The notes under the pieces are model-generated. The model worked only from the letters and a program-made list of their open reading frames with translations. It had not been told where the DNA came from and searched no databases. The position numbers were made by a program, and so were the translations under genes. From NCBI RefSeq assembly GCF_022788695.1, contig NZ_CP085161.1:1-64000 (forward strand): 64,000 nt of DNA. Reading direction: 5' to 3'. Origin of the DNA: Pseudosulfitobacter sp. DSM 107133 (lineage in GTDB: Bacteria > Pseudomonadota > Alphaproteobacteria > Rhodobacterales > Rhodobacteraceae). This document shows positions 25,384 through 34,542 of the stretch, one piece after another; position 1 is the stretch's first letter, and every line of letters begins with the position of its first letter.

Positions 25384-26235
25384 TCATATCAGTTGGAACT
25401 GCTGGGGTGGTCCCCACTCGATCGCCGGGCTTACCAAATGGTCTGTCGCCATGACAAAGCGCTTTCTGTTCTCGCCCATCATGTGCCCGTGCAGCATCTT
25501 CAGCATCGGTGGCCCTGCGCGGTCAATGATCGCCACGCCTGCCAGGAGCGCGGGTCGGATGCAGAGTGGCAGGATGGGGTGTTTTGGCGAATGTGGAAAC
25601 GAAGTCTCCCTGGCCAGTATGGCATCGAAATCGGGGACGATGGCGCCGAGGAGCCGGTAGCGCCAGAGATCGCCGTCACGCGGGGGCGGCCAGGGGATGC
25701 GGCGCATGAGCAGAAGCCGCGCGATCTCCAGAGGTGGCAGCCATGTTTCCACGCGGCGCTCTGCGTGGTTGTTCAACAAGGTCTCACCGCGACGTGCTGC
25801 CGCGCGATATGGCTCAAGCGTCCGTTCGCCGTCACTGGTGGTCTTGTCCTGGTAGGGTTCCCCACAGTGCGAGCAAGTGATCCGCCACCCCTGCAATTCG
25901 CTTCTAAGAATTGGCGGAGGGCTGACATCGGTTTGAGTGCACCGCCCGCAACGCTGCATTGGACTCTTGGCGATGAACCGGTGAGCCGCTTTGGGGGCAC
26001 CCGCGAAGCTCAGGCTGCGTACAAGTTGCGGGCTGACACCGAACATCCCCGCAATCCGGTTCGCTTGGGCGTTGGTCAGGGAAAAATCGATTGCCTCAAG
26101 GGATGTCGCATCCGGCAATCCATGGCGCAACATGGTCAACGGCGTGACGCCATAGAAGTCCGCGTGGCGACTGATCCAGGATGACAGGACTTCGCCGCGC
26201 AGAGGTGGCAAGGTGACGGGCAGGGGTCCCGTCAT
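25384..26235 (-). CDS. tniQ: TniQ-family protein, copy 1
   Basis: 283 aa. TniQ N-terminal domain (LPVTLPPLRGEVLSSWISRHADFYGV) with zinc-finger pairs CGRC and CSHC at about 96-122. It should help target choice for TniA/TniB. It overlaps tniB by 4 bp and is the last gene of the operon. Its product is identical to that at 37713-38564. Confidence 0.87.
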   Translation of the reverse strand: MTGPLPVTLPPLRGEVLSSWISRHADFYGVTPLTMLRHGLPDATSLEAIDFSLTNAQANRIAGMFGVSPQLVRSLSFAGAPKAAHRFIAKSPMQRCGRCTQTDVSPPPILRSELQGWRITCSHCGEPYQDKTTSDGERTLEPYRAAARRGETLLNNHAERRVETWLPPLEIARLLLMRRIPWPPPRDGDLWRYRLLGAIVPDFDAILARETSFPHSPKHPILPLCIRPALLAGVAIIDRAGPPMLKMLHGHMMGENRKRFVMATDHLVSPAIEWGPPQQFQLI

Positions 26236-27113
26236 GCGAAGACCGCTTCGGCATCAAATGCAGGCACCCAAGCCTCGACGGCGCCGTCGGTGATGTGTTC
26301 GGTCCCGCTCTCGATAGCCTCGATCGCAAGACTGCCCAGCATCTGGAAGATGTTCGCCGTGATACCGTCCGTAATCTGCAGAATGCGCCGCAGGGATTTC
26401 GGCGTCAGCACAGAGGGTCGCCGCAATGGCGTATTGCGCAGGATCGACGCGATCAGCGTCTCGAAGTCTTCGTTGGCGGCCCAACGGTTCAGGGTGAGTT
26501 GCTCGAAGCGTCGCGCAAGTTGAACGTCACCGCCGATGGCTTCCCGGGCGTCGTTCACGCCGAAGCAGACCAGTGAGATTTGGAGCCGATTGCTGAGAAA
26601 GCGCAGCATGTTGAGCACGATACGTTGCTCTCGATAGGTCCCGGCGAGGATGTTGTGGACCTCGTCGATGACCAGAACCTGGGTGCCGATTGCCTTCATA
26701 ATCCGCAGCGTCGCCTGTTCCATCTGAGCAATATCGGCCCGCGGTGCCTGGGGTGCGCCGAGGAGGGAAAGCAGTTCACCATAGAAGCGCCGCTCGCCGG
26801 GGCGGCTAACCATTTCCATGGCCAGGACCGGTGTCTTCAGAATCCCGGTACGGCGATCAAGATGTGGCGGATGCTGATCGCGGAAGCGTTGCATGATCAT
26901 GGTCTTGCCCATCCCGCTGTCGCCATAGATCGCGACAGACGGCATGCGGGAACCTCTCGGATGATCAAGGAGCGCCTCGAGGCGATCGAGGGCTTGCTTT
27001 GCGCGAGGGTAGAGAACCCAACGGCGGGACCTGATGGCGCGAATGCGTCCCGCCTGGGGTTCAGACAGCAGGGCTGCCGCGTCGGCGGTAAGATGAGGGT
27101 GATCGTTCGTCAT
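26232..27113 (-). CDS. tniB: TniB-like AAA+ ATPase, copy 1
   Basis: 293 aa. Walker A GDSGMGKT (about 64-71) and Walker B VLVIDEVHNI (about 145). A regulator of transposition that couples target capture to TniA. It starts 12 bp after tniA and overlaps tniQ by 4 bp. Its product is identical to copy 2 at 38561. Confidence 0.9.
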   Translation of the reverse strand: MTNDHPHLTADAAALLSEPQAGRIRAIRSRRWVLYPRAKQALDRLEALLDHPRGSRMPSVAIYGDSGMGKTMIMQRFRDQHPPHLDRRTGILKTPVLAMEMVSRPGERRFYGELLSLLGAPQAPRADIAQMEQATLRIMKAIGTQVLVIDEVHNILAGTYREQRIVLNMLRFLSNRLQISLVCFGVNDAREAIGGDVQLARRFEQLTLNRWAANEDFETLIASILRNTPLRRPSVLTPKSLRRILQITDGITANIFQMLGSLAIEAIESGTEHITDGAVEAWVPAFDAEAVFA

Positions 27114-27125
27114 TATGGCTCCAGC

Positions 27126-28739
27126 TCATTCGGTGTCCTCAACAAAAGGCACCGGTTTGCTGGAGTCGACACCACGGAGCGTGCCCGTATCCCGGAGGTC
27201 GTCGGCACGCCTCGGCTGAGCTTTGCCGCGCCGCACGGCAGCGGTTCTGTTTACGGCCTCATCAACCAACTTCCGCTGTTCGAGTGCGGTCCTCACAACC
27301 GCGCGGCTATCGACTTCACGCCGCCCTTTCTCACGCAGGGTGCGACGCGCCGTCAAAGCCTCGTGCAGGGAAATGGGTGCCAGGGTCAGGTCCGCGTAGC
27401 GGGCTTCGACGAAGTTGCCTGAGGGCCGCCGCACGAACACACGCGACATATCACGCGGATCATACTTCACGAGAAGCCGCCGCTCAGTCCGGCCGACATC
27501 GGCGCTGAGTGCGGCTGACCAGTAGCGCAGATCGAACAGGTGAATGCCGGTTGGACGCAAGGTCCGTTCCTGCTCCGGCAGGAAAGAGACCCAGAACTGC
27601 AATCGATCCTCAGGCAGCCGCAGAGGGATCTCGCCTTCATGGTCCCACCAGACGGCGAGGGGAGGGCGGCTCAGCGAGCTGTGGATGGATTGATGATAGG
27701 ACCCGACAATGTCGAGGGCGATATAGCGCTCCAACTCGCGCAGGGTCAGCGCCGCATGTTTTCTTGAATCATACTCCGCGAGGTCCTGAGCGTTGCTGAA
27801 GGTCGTACCGGGCAACAGGTGCAGCCGTCCCATCTGGGTGCCGATCAAACGCTCGATATGTCCGCCGAAGCGCGGCGTACCCGGCGGTCGCCAGTCGATC
27901 GCAATGCCTGCATTCTCGCAGCCACGTTTGAACGCGCGACTCCGGAAATCCGCGCCATTGTCCACATGCACCCGGTCGGGAAGGCCGGCCACGGGCCAGG
28001 GCTCTTCGATCTCGCGCGCTTTGAGCCAGGCCGTCTTGTCATAGACCGAATGCAGCAGGCATAGGCTCGTCGAAAGCCGGGATGGCGCATCCATGGTCAA
28101 GTAGAAGCCCGTCACCATACGGCTAAAGACATCCATGGCCAGGGTCAGCCACGGTCGTCCGATTGGTTCGCGGGTTTCCTCATCGACGACAAAGATGTCG
28201 GCCTTCGTGTGATCGATCTGAACAATCTCGAGGGGTCGGGAGGTGCTCAGTGTTCCCGGGACCGCCGTCGTTGCTTTTACGGTCCGCGTTTCGCCCCGAC
28301 GCTGCGCCCGGTGGCGCAGGTCCAGGTCGCCCAGCCGCCGCTCGATCGTTCGGCGATGCGGCGACTTCAATCCTGCCGAAGCGCAATCCGTTTCAATGTC
28401 CCGCACCAGCTGCGAGACCGGTGGCCGGGTCGGTTTCAGATAGTACGTGCGGATTGCCTTCTCGATGATCTCCTCGCGCCGAGCATCCAAAGCGCGATGG
28501 CCCGTCGGGCGTCCGCGCTTGGTCTCAACGAGCGACATGACAGTTCCGTCCGCCCGAAACCGCCTCAGCAAACGGTAGGTCGTCGCTTGGCTGACCTGCA
28601 GTTCGGAGGCAAGATCGGCAATAGCGGCCACTGTTGACTCACCGGAACTGGATTCCAGGAATCTGCGGATCGCAGCCGCACGGCGACAGGCTTCTGCCCA
28701 CACGGCGTCGTCTATCTCGTATAGAAGTGGTTCGGTCAC
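27126..28739 (-). CDS. tniA: TniA-like DDE transposase, copy 1
   Basis: About 537 aa from a GTG at 28739 (MTEPLLYEIDD); the frame is open to a TTG at 28769. The N-terminal helix-turn-helix (LQVSQATTYRLLRRFRADG) is followed by the catalytic core with VQIDHTKADI (Asp), HVDNGADFR (Asp) and GHIERLIGT (Glu), and a Mu-type C-terminal domain (KYDPRDMSRVFV). It is related to but clearly different from the Tn-A transposase at 5685. Its product is identical to copy 2. Confidence 0.9.
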   Translation of the reverse strand: MTEPLLYEIDDAVWAEACRRAAAIRRFLESSSGESTVAAIADLASELQVSQATTYRLLRRFRADGTVMSLVETKRGRPTGHRALDARREEIIEKAIRTYYLKPTRPPVSQLVRDIETDCASAGLKSPHRRTIERRLGDLDLRHRAQRRGETRTVKATTAVPGTLSTSRPLEIVQIDHTKADIFVVDEETREPIGRPWLTLAMDVFSRMVTGFYLTMDAPSRLSTSLCLLHSVYDKTAWLKAREIEEPWPVAGLPDRVHVDNGADFRSRAFKRGCENAGIAIDWRPPGTPRFGGHIERLIGTQMGRLHLLPGTTFSNAQDLAEYDSRKHAALTLRELERYIALDIVGSYHQSIHSSLSRPPLAVWWDHEGEIPLRLPEDRLQFWVSFLPEQERTLRPTGIHLFDLRYWSAALSADVGRTERRLLVKYDPRDMSRVFVRRPSGNFVEARYADLTLAPISLHEALTARRTLREKGRREVDSRAVVRTALEQRKLVDEAVNRTAAVRRGKAQPRRADDLRDTGTLRGVDSSKPVPFVEDTE

Positions 28740-28895
28740 AATGAGAACCCGACAAAATCGGAGCCACAATTATCGAATTAAGGGCTAAAGTCCAGTCTCC
28801 ATTATTAATTTAAGTGCCAATTCTCACATTTAGGGGCAAAGCTAAGTCATTGAAATAAGGAAGATCAGATTATCATCTTTAAGTGCTAAGTGACA

Positions 28896-29504
28896 GGGTT
28901 GATGCCGATCTATCAGAAACCCAACACAAGCAGGCCGGCGAAGGGGCACAAGACCTATCCCTACCTGCTCAGAGGGCTGCGGGTAGAACGCCCAAACCAG
29001 GTCTGGTGCTCGGATATCACCTATCTGCCTATGAGACGCGGGTTCCTCTACCTCGTGGCGATCATGGACTGGCACAACCGCAAGGTTCTGTCCTGGCGGA
29101 TCTCGAACACGTTGGAAGCCCAGTTCTGCGTCGACGCGTTGAACGAGGCCATCCACAACTTCGGCCCGCCCGAGATCATGAATACCGATCAAGGATCCCA
29201 GTTCACGTCCTTTGCCTGGACGGATCGGCTCCGCCGATCAGGGGTGAGGATATCGATGGATGGGAAAGGCCGGTTCCTCGACAACATCTTCATCGAGAGG
29301 TTGTGGCGCACCCTGAAATACGAATGCGTCTACCTGCATGCTTGGGAGACCGGATCGGAGACGAAAGAGGCCATCCGGAAATGGATGACCTTCTACAACC
29401 ACCAGCGCCCGCATTCAGCCCTGGGCGGCCAGCCTCCGGCGCTGGTCTACTGGCAGAGAAATGATATCAACCAACCCGATCAGCAGGTGCAACGAGTAGC
29501 TTAA
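28896..29504 (+). pseudogene. IS3-family transposase OrfB, 5' truncated by the Tn copy
   Basis: About 200 residues of the C-terminal integrase core remain: WCSDITYLPM (Asp), IMNTDQGSQFTS (Asp) and DNIFIERLWRTLKYE (Glu). The helix-turn-helix and the 5' third are missing. The coding frame abuts the transposon end at 28895, so either insertion of the Tn or a later deletion removed the rest. It resembles, but is not a copy of, the complete IS3 element just downstream. Confidence 0.8.
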
Positions 29505-29650
29505 ATTACGCCAGATCCTGTCCAAGAGATGGGGAGTAGCTCAAACACTGCTTTGCGACACAAACTTGTCGACCCATGCGCCACTGAAGTGGTCCCAGGA
29601 ATCCGGACAGTCGGCTAAGGTGTATCCCAAACCTTTGAAGGGATACGAGA

Positions 29651-29926
29651 ATGGCGAAGCGCCGGAACTTTACAGACCAGTTTAAAGCCAAGGTGGCGTT
29701 GGAAGCGCTGCGTGGCGACAAGACCGTGCAGGAGATCGCGGCGAAGCATCAGCTGCACCCTAACCAGGTCAGCACGTGGAAGCGGCAGGCCATCGAGGGC
29801 ATGGCGGACGTATTCTCGGGCGGCAAGCAAAGCGGCCCGACCGAAGCCGAAGTCAAGGAGCTTCACGCCAAGATCGGGAGGCTGGCGGTGGAGAACGATT
29901 TTTTGTCGGAAGGGCTCAAGAGGTGA
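29651..29926 (+). CDS. IS3-family OrfA
   Basis: 91 aa. Helix-turn-helix (AKVALEALRGDKTVQEIAAKH, then HPNQVSTWKRQA) and a C-terminal leucine-zipper-like helix (IGRLAVENDFLSEGLKR). It provides DNA binding for the IS. A run of six T near 29900 and the overlap with orfB suggest programmed frameshifting to make OrfAB. Confidence 0.88.
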   Translation: MAKRRNFTDQFKAKVALEALRGDKTVQEIAAKHQLHPNQVSTWKRQAIEGMADVFSGGKQSGPTEAEVKELHAKIGRLAVENDFLSEGLKR

Positions 29927-30777
29927 GCCCGGCAAAGAAACGGTCGATGGTCCAGCGCGACCATCCCGAACTGAGCATCAGCCGGCAATGCAAGCTGGTG
30001 AACCTGAGCCGGTCGGCGTTCTACTACACGCCGGTCGGTGTTGATGCCGAGACGCTGGCGATGATGAAAGAGATTGACCGCGTGTTCACGAAGTATCCGT
30101 TCTTCGGGTCACGCCAGATCGCGGCCTATCTGCGCCGGGAAGGCACCGTCGTGGGCCGCCATCGCGTGCGCCGACTGATGGCGAAGATGGGGCTGGAGGC
30201 AATCTACAAGCGCCCCAGAACCAGCCAGCGGCATCCGCAGCACCCGGTTTATCCGTATCTGCTGAGGAAAATGCAGATCGACCGACCCAACCAGGTCTGG
30301 TGTGCGGATATCACCTTCGTGCCTGTCAAGAACGGCTTCCTGTATCTGCTTGCCATCATGGATTGGGCCACGCGCAAGGTGCTCAGCTGGCGGCTGTCGA
30401 ACACGATGCATGCCGACTTCTGTGTCGAGGCTCTGAACGAGGCCATCGCGAAACACGGCCCACCGGAGATCATGAATACGGATCAAGGGTCGCAGTTCAC
30501 GGGATCAGCCTGGATCGCGACGTTGACCGAGGCAGGCGTGCGCATCTCGATGGATGGGCGCGGCCGTTACCTCGACAACATCTTCATCGAGCGCCTCTGG
30601 CGAAGCCTGAAACAAGAGGCCATCTACCTTGAGGAAATCACCGACGGCTTCCAGGCGCGGCGCGTCGTTAAGGACTGGATGGCCTTCTACAACACCAAGC
30701 GGCCCCATTCCGGGCTTGATCGGCGGACGCCAGACGACGCATATTGGGCAGGCTTGGAAAAGCAAAAAGCAGCATGA
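29923..30777 (+). CDS. IS3-family OrfB (DDE transposase)
   Basis: 284 aa from a GTG at 29923 overlapping the orfA stop (GTGA). It has a helical N-terminal region (HPELSISRQCKLVNLSRSAFYY) and an integrase core with WCADITFVPV (Asp), IMNTDQGSQFTG (Asp) and DNIFIERLWRSLKQE (Glu). The gene appears intact. It is normally made as an OrfAB fusion by frameshift. Confidence 0.88.
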   Translation: MSPAKKRSMVQRDHPELSISRQCKLVNLSRSAFYYTPVGVDAETLAMMKEIDRVFTKYPFFGSRQIAAYLRREGTVVGRHRVRRLMAKMGLEAIYKRPRTSQRHPQHPVYPYLLRKMQIDRPNQVWCADITFVPVKNGFLYLLAIMDWATRKVLSWRLSNTMHADFCVEALNEAIAKHGPPEIMNTDQGSQFTGSAWIATLTEAGVRISMDGRGRYLDNIFIERLWRSLKQEAIYLEEITDGFQARRVVKDWMAFYNTKRPHSGLDRRTPDDAYWAGLEKQKAA

Positions 30778-30836
30778 AACCTAAACCCGATACACCTTAG
30801 AAACGCTGCAAACCTGTCCGAAATGATAGGACCACT

Positions 30837-31175
30837 TCAGTAACCGAACAGGCTCGCCCGATCCGGATCCATCGCGATGAAATCGAGGTAGTCCCGTATG
30901 TAACGCTTCACCCGCTCTTCATGAGGCTCGTCCGGGGCGGGTTCGCGGACCAGAAACGCCGTCATCTCGGCGGCCAGATCGGCATAGACGGCCTTGATCA
31001 ACTCTTCTTTCGACTTGAAATACAGGTACAGAGATCCGATCGCCACGTGCGCCCGTTCGGCGATCTCCGACATCGGACCCTGCAGGCCGGACAGGACGAA
31101 CTGCTCTCCCGCTGCCTTGATAATGCGCGCCCGTTTGTCGTCGCCGCGCGGTTTTTCTGCCCTGACCAAATTCAT
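30837..31175 (-). pseudogene. TetR-family regulator truncated by IS3
   Basis: 112 aa remain of a protein that is usually about 190-200 aa. The DNA-binding domain is complete (ARIIKAAGEQFVLSGLQGPMSEIAERAHVAIGSLYLYFKSKEELI). The ligand-binding and dimerisation part is cut after residue 112, where the IS3 end supplies TGA. It is divergent from the metallophosphoesterase/ABC operon and was probably its local regulator. Loss of the dimer domain should abolish normal repression. Confidence 0.85.
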
Positions 31176-31192
31176 GAATGAACCTTCATTCA
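31175..31192. promoter_or_regulatory. Palindromic TetR-type operator
   Basis: TGAATGAA-CC-TTCATTCA is a perfect 8-bp inverted repeat with a 2-bp centre. It overlaps the tetR start codon and lies in the divergent spacer before the ABC operon, the usual place for an autoregulatory TetR operator. Confidence 0.7.
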
Positions 31193-31342
31193 GTTGTCAC
31201 ATAGTCACGCTAGTCGATGGAAAACCCGAACTCAAGCGGTGAGTCCCGGACCTTTCCGGCCTCACCGGACAACAGCCAGACCCAGCCATCCCGCCGCGGC
31301 CACCGGCCGCGATCAGGAAAGGCATGCCCAAGGAGACCCGCG

Positions 31343-32185
31343 ATGCCAAAGACCTTCGTTCACCTCACCGACCTGCACATGTCGAACCCAGATGTTGACG
31401 AACCGCACCTCTATTCCGACACGGCCGCGATCCTGCGGGACGCGCTTGCCCGGATCGACGCCCTGCCCGACCGGCCCGAGTTCATCATCGTCAGCGGCGA
31501 CCTGACCAACAACGAAGACCCGGTCGCCTATCAGCGCCTGCGGGCGATCTGGGACGACGTCGATATTCCGACCCTCTTTGCCCTTGGCAACCACGACAGC
31601 CGCCCCGATTTCCGGCGCGAGATGCTGGGCGAAAGCGCCGATCTGGACGCGCCTTACGATCATGAGGCGGTCATCGCGGGGGTCCATGTCATCGTTCTCG
31701 ACAGCTCGACCCCGGATCAGATCCACGGCACGCTTGAGGACGCGCAGCTTGAATGGCTGGCCGCCGCGCTCGACCGTCACGCGGACCTGCCAAAGGTGGT
31801 CGTCCTGCATCACCCGCCGATGATGGGTGCAGACGAACCGGCCTTTGAATGCCTCGCTGCCGAAGATACCGAAAAGCTCCGCAAGGTCCTGAGCGGACGG
31901 CCCCTGTTGGGCCTCTTCTGCGGCCATATCCATCAGGACCGCGTGTCGATCTGGAACGGCGTCCCGGTCTTTGTCGGCAACGGCCACCACTCCCGGATGC
32001 AGCCCTTCAGCGACATGGCGATCGAAGCCACCGACGGCACCGGATTCTCGGTCTGCACCCTGCGCGACAGCGGGCTGACCGTGAACTTCCTGCCCCAGCC
32101 CTCCGAAGGCCGCACCGTAATGGCGATGAGCCATGAAGACGCCGCCCGCCTGATGTCCGAACCCGCCGCCGAGGTCGTGGGCTGA
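31343..32185 (+). CDS. Metallophosphoesterase (CpdA/GpdQ-like phosphodiesterase)
   Basis: 280 aa. The ATG at 31343 has AGGAGA upstream. Binuclear metal motifs are in order: HLTDLHM, IVSGDLTN, LGNHDSR, VVLHHPP and FCGHIHQD. No signal peptide, so it is cytoplasmic. It is the first gene of an operon with a carbohydrate/organophosphate-type ABC importer and suggests that the imported compound is a phosphodiester (such as a glycerophosphodiester) hydrolysed inside the cell. The substrate is not known; a cyclic nucleotide is an alternative. Confidence 0.8.
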   Translation: MPKTFVHLTDLHMSNPDVDEPHLYSDTAAILRDALARIDALPDRPEFIIVSGDLTNNEDPVAYQRLRAIWDDVDIPTLFALGNHDSRPDFRREMLGESADLDAPYDHEAVIAGVHVIVLDSSTPDQIHGTLEDAQLEWLAAALDRHADLPKVVVLHHPPMMGADEPAFECLAAEDTEKLRKVLSGRPLLGLFCGHIHQDRVSIWNGVPVFVGNGHHSRMQPFSDMAIEATDGTGFSVCTLRDSGLTVNFLPQPSEGRTVMAMSHEDAARLMSEPAAEVVG

Positions 32186-32230
32186 TCCTCAGGCCCGCGA
32201 CCACACCCAAACAAACCGACAGGAGACACC

Positions 32231-33544
32231 ATGACCTTCCCCCTATCCCGCCGCGCGCTGCTTGCGCTTGGTATTGCCACCATGGCCACCGGCCCCGTCT
32301 GGGCGCAAATGGCCGACGAGATCATCGAACCGGTCGAGATCAGTTTCTACAACTACAACCTCGCCACCGCCGGGCAGGGTCACGACGCGACCGTTCAGCT
32401 GATCGAAGAATTCATGGCCGCGAACCCGATGATCAAGGTCGAGGGCGTCGGCGTGAACGCCAATGACATGGGCACCCGCGTCCAGACCGATATCGCCGCC
32501 CGCCGTCCACCGGATGTCGCGCAGGTGATCTTCTCGGACCTCGCCTACGCCGGGCAGCAGCTGGGCGCCGTGCCGATTGATCAGGCCGTGCCACAGGCCG
32601 ACTGGGATGCGCATGTGGAGGGCATGGTCCCCTCGGGCCTCGACCTCGGCAAGGTCGGCGACAAGACCTATGCACTGGCTTATACCTTCTCCACCCCGAT
32701 GGTATTCTACAACGCCGACCTCTTTCGTGAGGCCGGGCTGGACCCCGACCAGCCACCCAAGACATGGGAAGAGGTCAAGGACTACGCCCTGACCATTCAG
32801 GACAAGACCGAGGCCAACGGATTTGCCGGCGGCATCATCGGCGTGCAGGTCGGCCCGTACGACTGGCTGCTGCAATCCGTCATCCTGTCCAACGGCGGCA
32901 GCGTGATAAACGATGCGGGCACGGCCGTCACCTTTGACCGGCCCGAGACCATCGAGGCAGTCGCCATGCTGCGCGGTCTCAAGGATGCGGGCGTCTACGG
33001 CAATATCTCTCGCGGGGAGGCGCTGGAAAGCATGGCGGCGGGCAAGCTTGCGATGTACATCAACTCATCTGGCCTGCAGAACCACCTGCTGAGCCAGGCC
33101 GAAGGCAACTATGAACTGCGCGCCGCGCAGATGCCGGGCTTTGGCGAGCGTCCCGCGTCGCCGACCAATTCCGGCAGCGGGCTGGTCATGTTCTCTCAGG
33201 ACCCGGTCAAGCAGCGCGCGGCGTGGGAGCTGATGAAGTTCCTCACCTCCGAACGGGGCTACACGATCATCACCTCCAAGATTGGCTACCTGCCGCTGCG
33301 GACCGCCATCGTCGACGATCCGGAGTATCTGAAGGACTGGGTCGATGCGAACCCGCTGGTCCGCCCGAACCTCGCCCAGCTTGAGCGGATGGAGCCGTGG
33401 CGGTCGTACCCCGGCACCAGCTATCGCCAAGTCGCCGCAACGCTGATGGAGGCCGCCGAGCAAGCCGTCTTTGGCGACGGCGACGTGGCCGAGATCATGC
33501 AAGGCGCGCAAGCCCGAGCCCAGGCCATGATGCCCGGAAGCTGA
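32231..33544 (+). CDS. Extracellular solute-binding protein, family 1 (UgpB-like)
   Basis: 437 aa. The N-terminus has a twin-arginine-like signal (PLSRRALLALGIATMATG) with a cleavage site near AWAQ-type VWAQ, so it is exported to the periplasm. The body is typical of family 1 binding proteins (VEISFYNYNLATAGQG, PDVAQVIFSDL, YALAYTFSTPMVFYNADLFREAGLDP, SGLVMFSQDPVKQRAAWELMKFLTS). It delivers the substrate to the two permeases that follow. AGGAGA precedes the ATG. Confidence 0.88.
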   Translation: MTFPLSRRALLALGIATMATGPVWAQMADEIIEPVEISFYNYNLATAGQGHDATVQLIEEFMAANPMIKVEGVGVNANDMGTRVQTDIAARRPPDVAQVIFSDLAYAGQQLGAVPIDQAVPQADWDAHVEGMVPSGLDLGKVGDKTYALAYTFSTPMVFYNADLFREAGLDPDQPPKTWEEVKDYALTIQDKTEANGFAGGIIGVQVGPYDWLLQSVILSNGGSVINDAGTAVTFDRPETIEAVAMLRGLKDAGVYGNISRGEALESMAAGKLAMYINSSGLQNHLLSQAEGNYELRAAQMPGFGERPASPTNSGSGLVMFSQDPVKQRAAWELMKFLTSERGYTIITSKIGYLPLRTAIVDDPEYLKDWVDANPLVRPNLAQLERMEPWRSYPGTSYRQVAATLMEAAEQAVFGDGDVAEIMQGAQARAQAMMPGS

Positions 33545-33606
33545 CCTGAACTTCGGGTCGGCCCCCGGGTCGGCCCGATCCGCCCCCGTTCCTTCGAGGA
33601 GCCGAA

Positions 33607-34542
33607 ATGACCGTCGCCGATATCCACACCCCTGCCCGCGCACAGCCGCGCCGATCCCTGAAGATCGGGCGCCTTTCGTTGCCCTGGTTCTTCCTCTTCC
33701 CGGCGATTGCCACCTTCGTCATCTGGATCTACGCGCCGCTTGTGCAGGCGGCATGGCTCAGCTTCTACGACTGGAACATGCTCCCTTTCGCACCCAAGAC
33801 TTTCGTGGGCTGGAAGAACTACGAAAACATCCTCGCCCTGCCCAAGCTCTGGCAGGCGCTTGGCAATACCGCGATCTACATGCTGGGGATGCTGCCCTTT
33901 TCGGTGCTCGTGCCGCTGGCCATCGCCATCTGGACCGAAGATCTGCCGCCCCGCGCCCGCAACATCTATCGCGCGCTGATCTTCCTGCCGATGATCATCG
34001 CCCCCGTGGTCGCCGCATCTGTCTTCCGCTGGCTGCTCGACCCCGGGCACGGGCTGGTGAATGTCGGGATCACGGCGCTTGGCTTCGAACCCGTCCAGTT
34101 CCTGAACGACCCCGATATCGCCATCTGGACGATCATCTTCATCACCGGGTGGAAGCTCGTCGGCTTCGCGACCCTTATCCTGTCGGCCGCCAATGCCAAT
34201 ATCGACCCCTCGCTGGTCGAGGCCGCGCGGATGGACGGCGCGACCCGCTGGCAGATCATCCGCGACATCCGCCTGCCGCTGCTCAGTTCGACCATCCTCT
34301 TCCTCGTGATGATGACAATCCTTCTGGGCGCACAGTGGAGCTTTTCCTATATCCACGTCCTGACCGAAGGCGGCCCGCTCGGCGCGACAACGAACATCTA
34401 CTACCTGCTGTGGGAGTTCGGGTTTTCCTCCCTCTCCGTCGGGTGGAGTTCCGCCGCCGCGATGATCCTCTTCCTCGGCTTCGGCGCCCTCGCCTTCCTC
34501 CTGCTGCGTCTGATGGAGCGCTATTCTTTCCATGACAGCTGA
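33607..34542 (+). CDS. ABC transporter permease (UgpA/MalF-like)
   Basis: 311 aa with about six transmembrane helices (LPWFFLFPAIATFVIWIYAPLV first). The EAA-type cytoplasmic loop is VEAARMDGATRWQIIRDIRLPLL, which contacts the ATPase. It overlaps the next permease gene by 11 bp. It is the first inner-membrane subunit of the importer. Confidence 0.88.
   Translation: MTVADIHTPARAQPRRSLKIGRLSLPWFFLFPAIATFVIWIYAPLVQAAWLSFYDWNMLPFAPKTFVGWKNYENILALPKLWQALGNTAIYMLGMLPFSVLVPLAIAIWTEDLPPRARNIYRALIFLPMIIAPVVAASVFRWLLDPGHGLVNVGITALGFEPVQFLNDPDIAIWTIIFITGWKLVGFATLILSAANANIDPSLVEAARMDGATRWQIIRDIRLPLLSSTILFLVMMTILLGAQWSFSYIHVLTEGGPLGATTNIYYLLWEFGFSSLSVGWSSAAAMILFLGFGALAFLLLRLMERYSFHDS

Larger units (their letters stand above)
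25302..28895 (-). mobile_element. TniA/B/Q element, copy 1 (left arm of the composite)
   Basis: Perfect 18-bp terminal inverted repeats TGTCACTTAGCACTTAAA lie at both ends. Subterminal repeats such as CACTTAAATGTGAGAATG and CACTTTAAGCTGAGAATC (left) and inverted relatives near 28798-28830 (right) are probable transposase-binding sites. It carries tniA, tniB and tniQ in one minus-strand operon and no resolvase gene. Confidence 0.85.
29583..30841 (+). mobile_element. Complete IS3-family insertion sequence
   Basis: The left end ACTGAAGTGGTCC (29583) is matched by the right end read inward from 30841 (same 13 bases). Internal similarity continues with CGGACAG and TAAGGTGTATC on both sides. It holds overlapping orfA and orfB. 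The right end cuts the tetR gene and supplies its stop codon. No target duplication is visible. Confidence 0.82.

Noticed and set aside
26580..27422. 280-codon plus-strand frame (also at 38909-39751)
   Set aside because: It is antisense to tniB/tniA and has no start signal; it is duplicated only because the transposon is duplicated.
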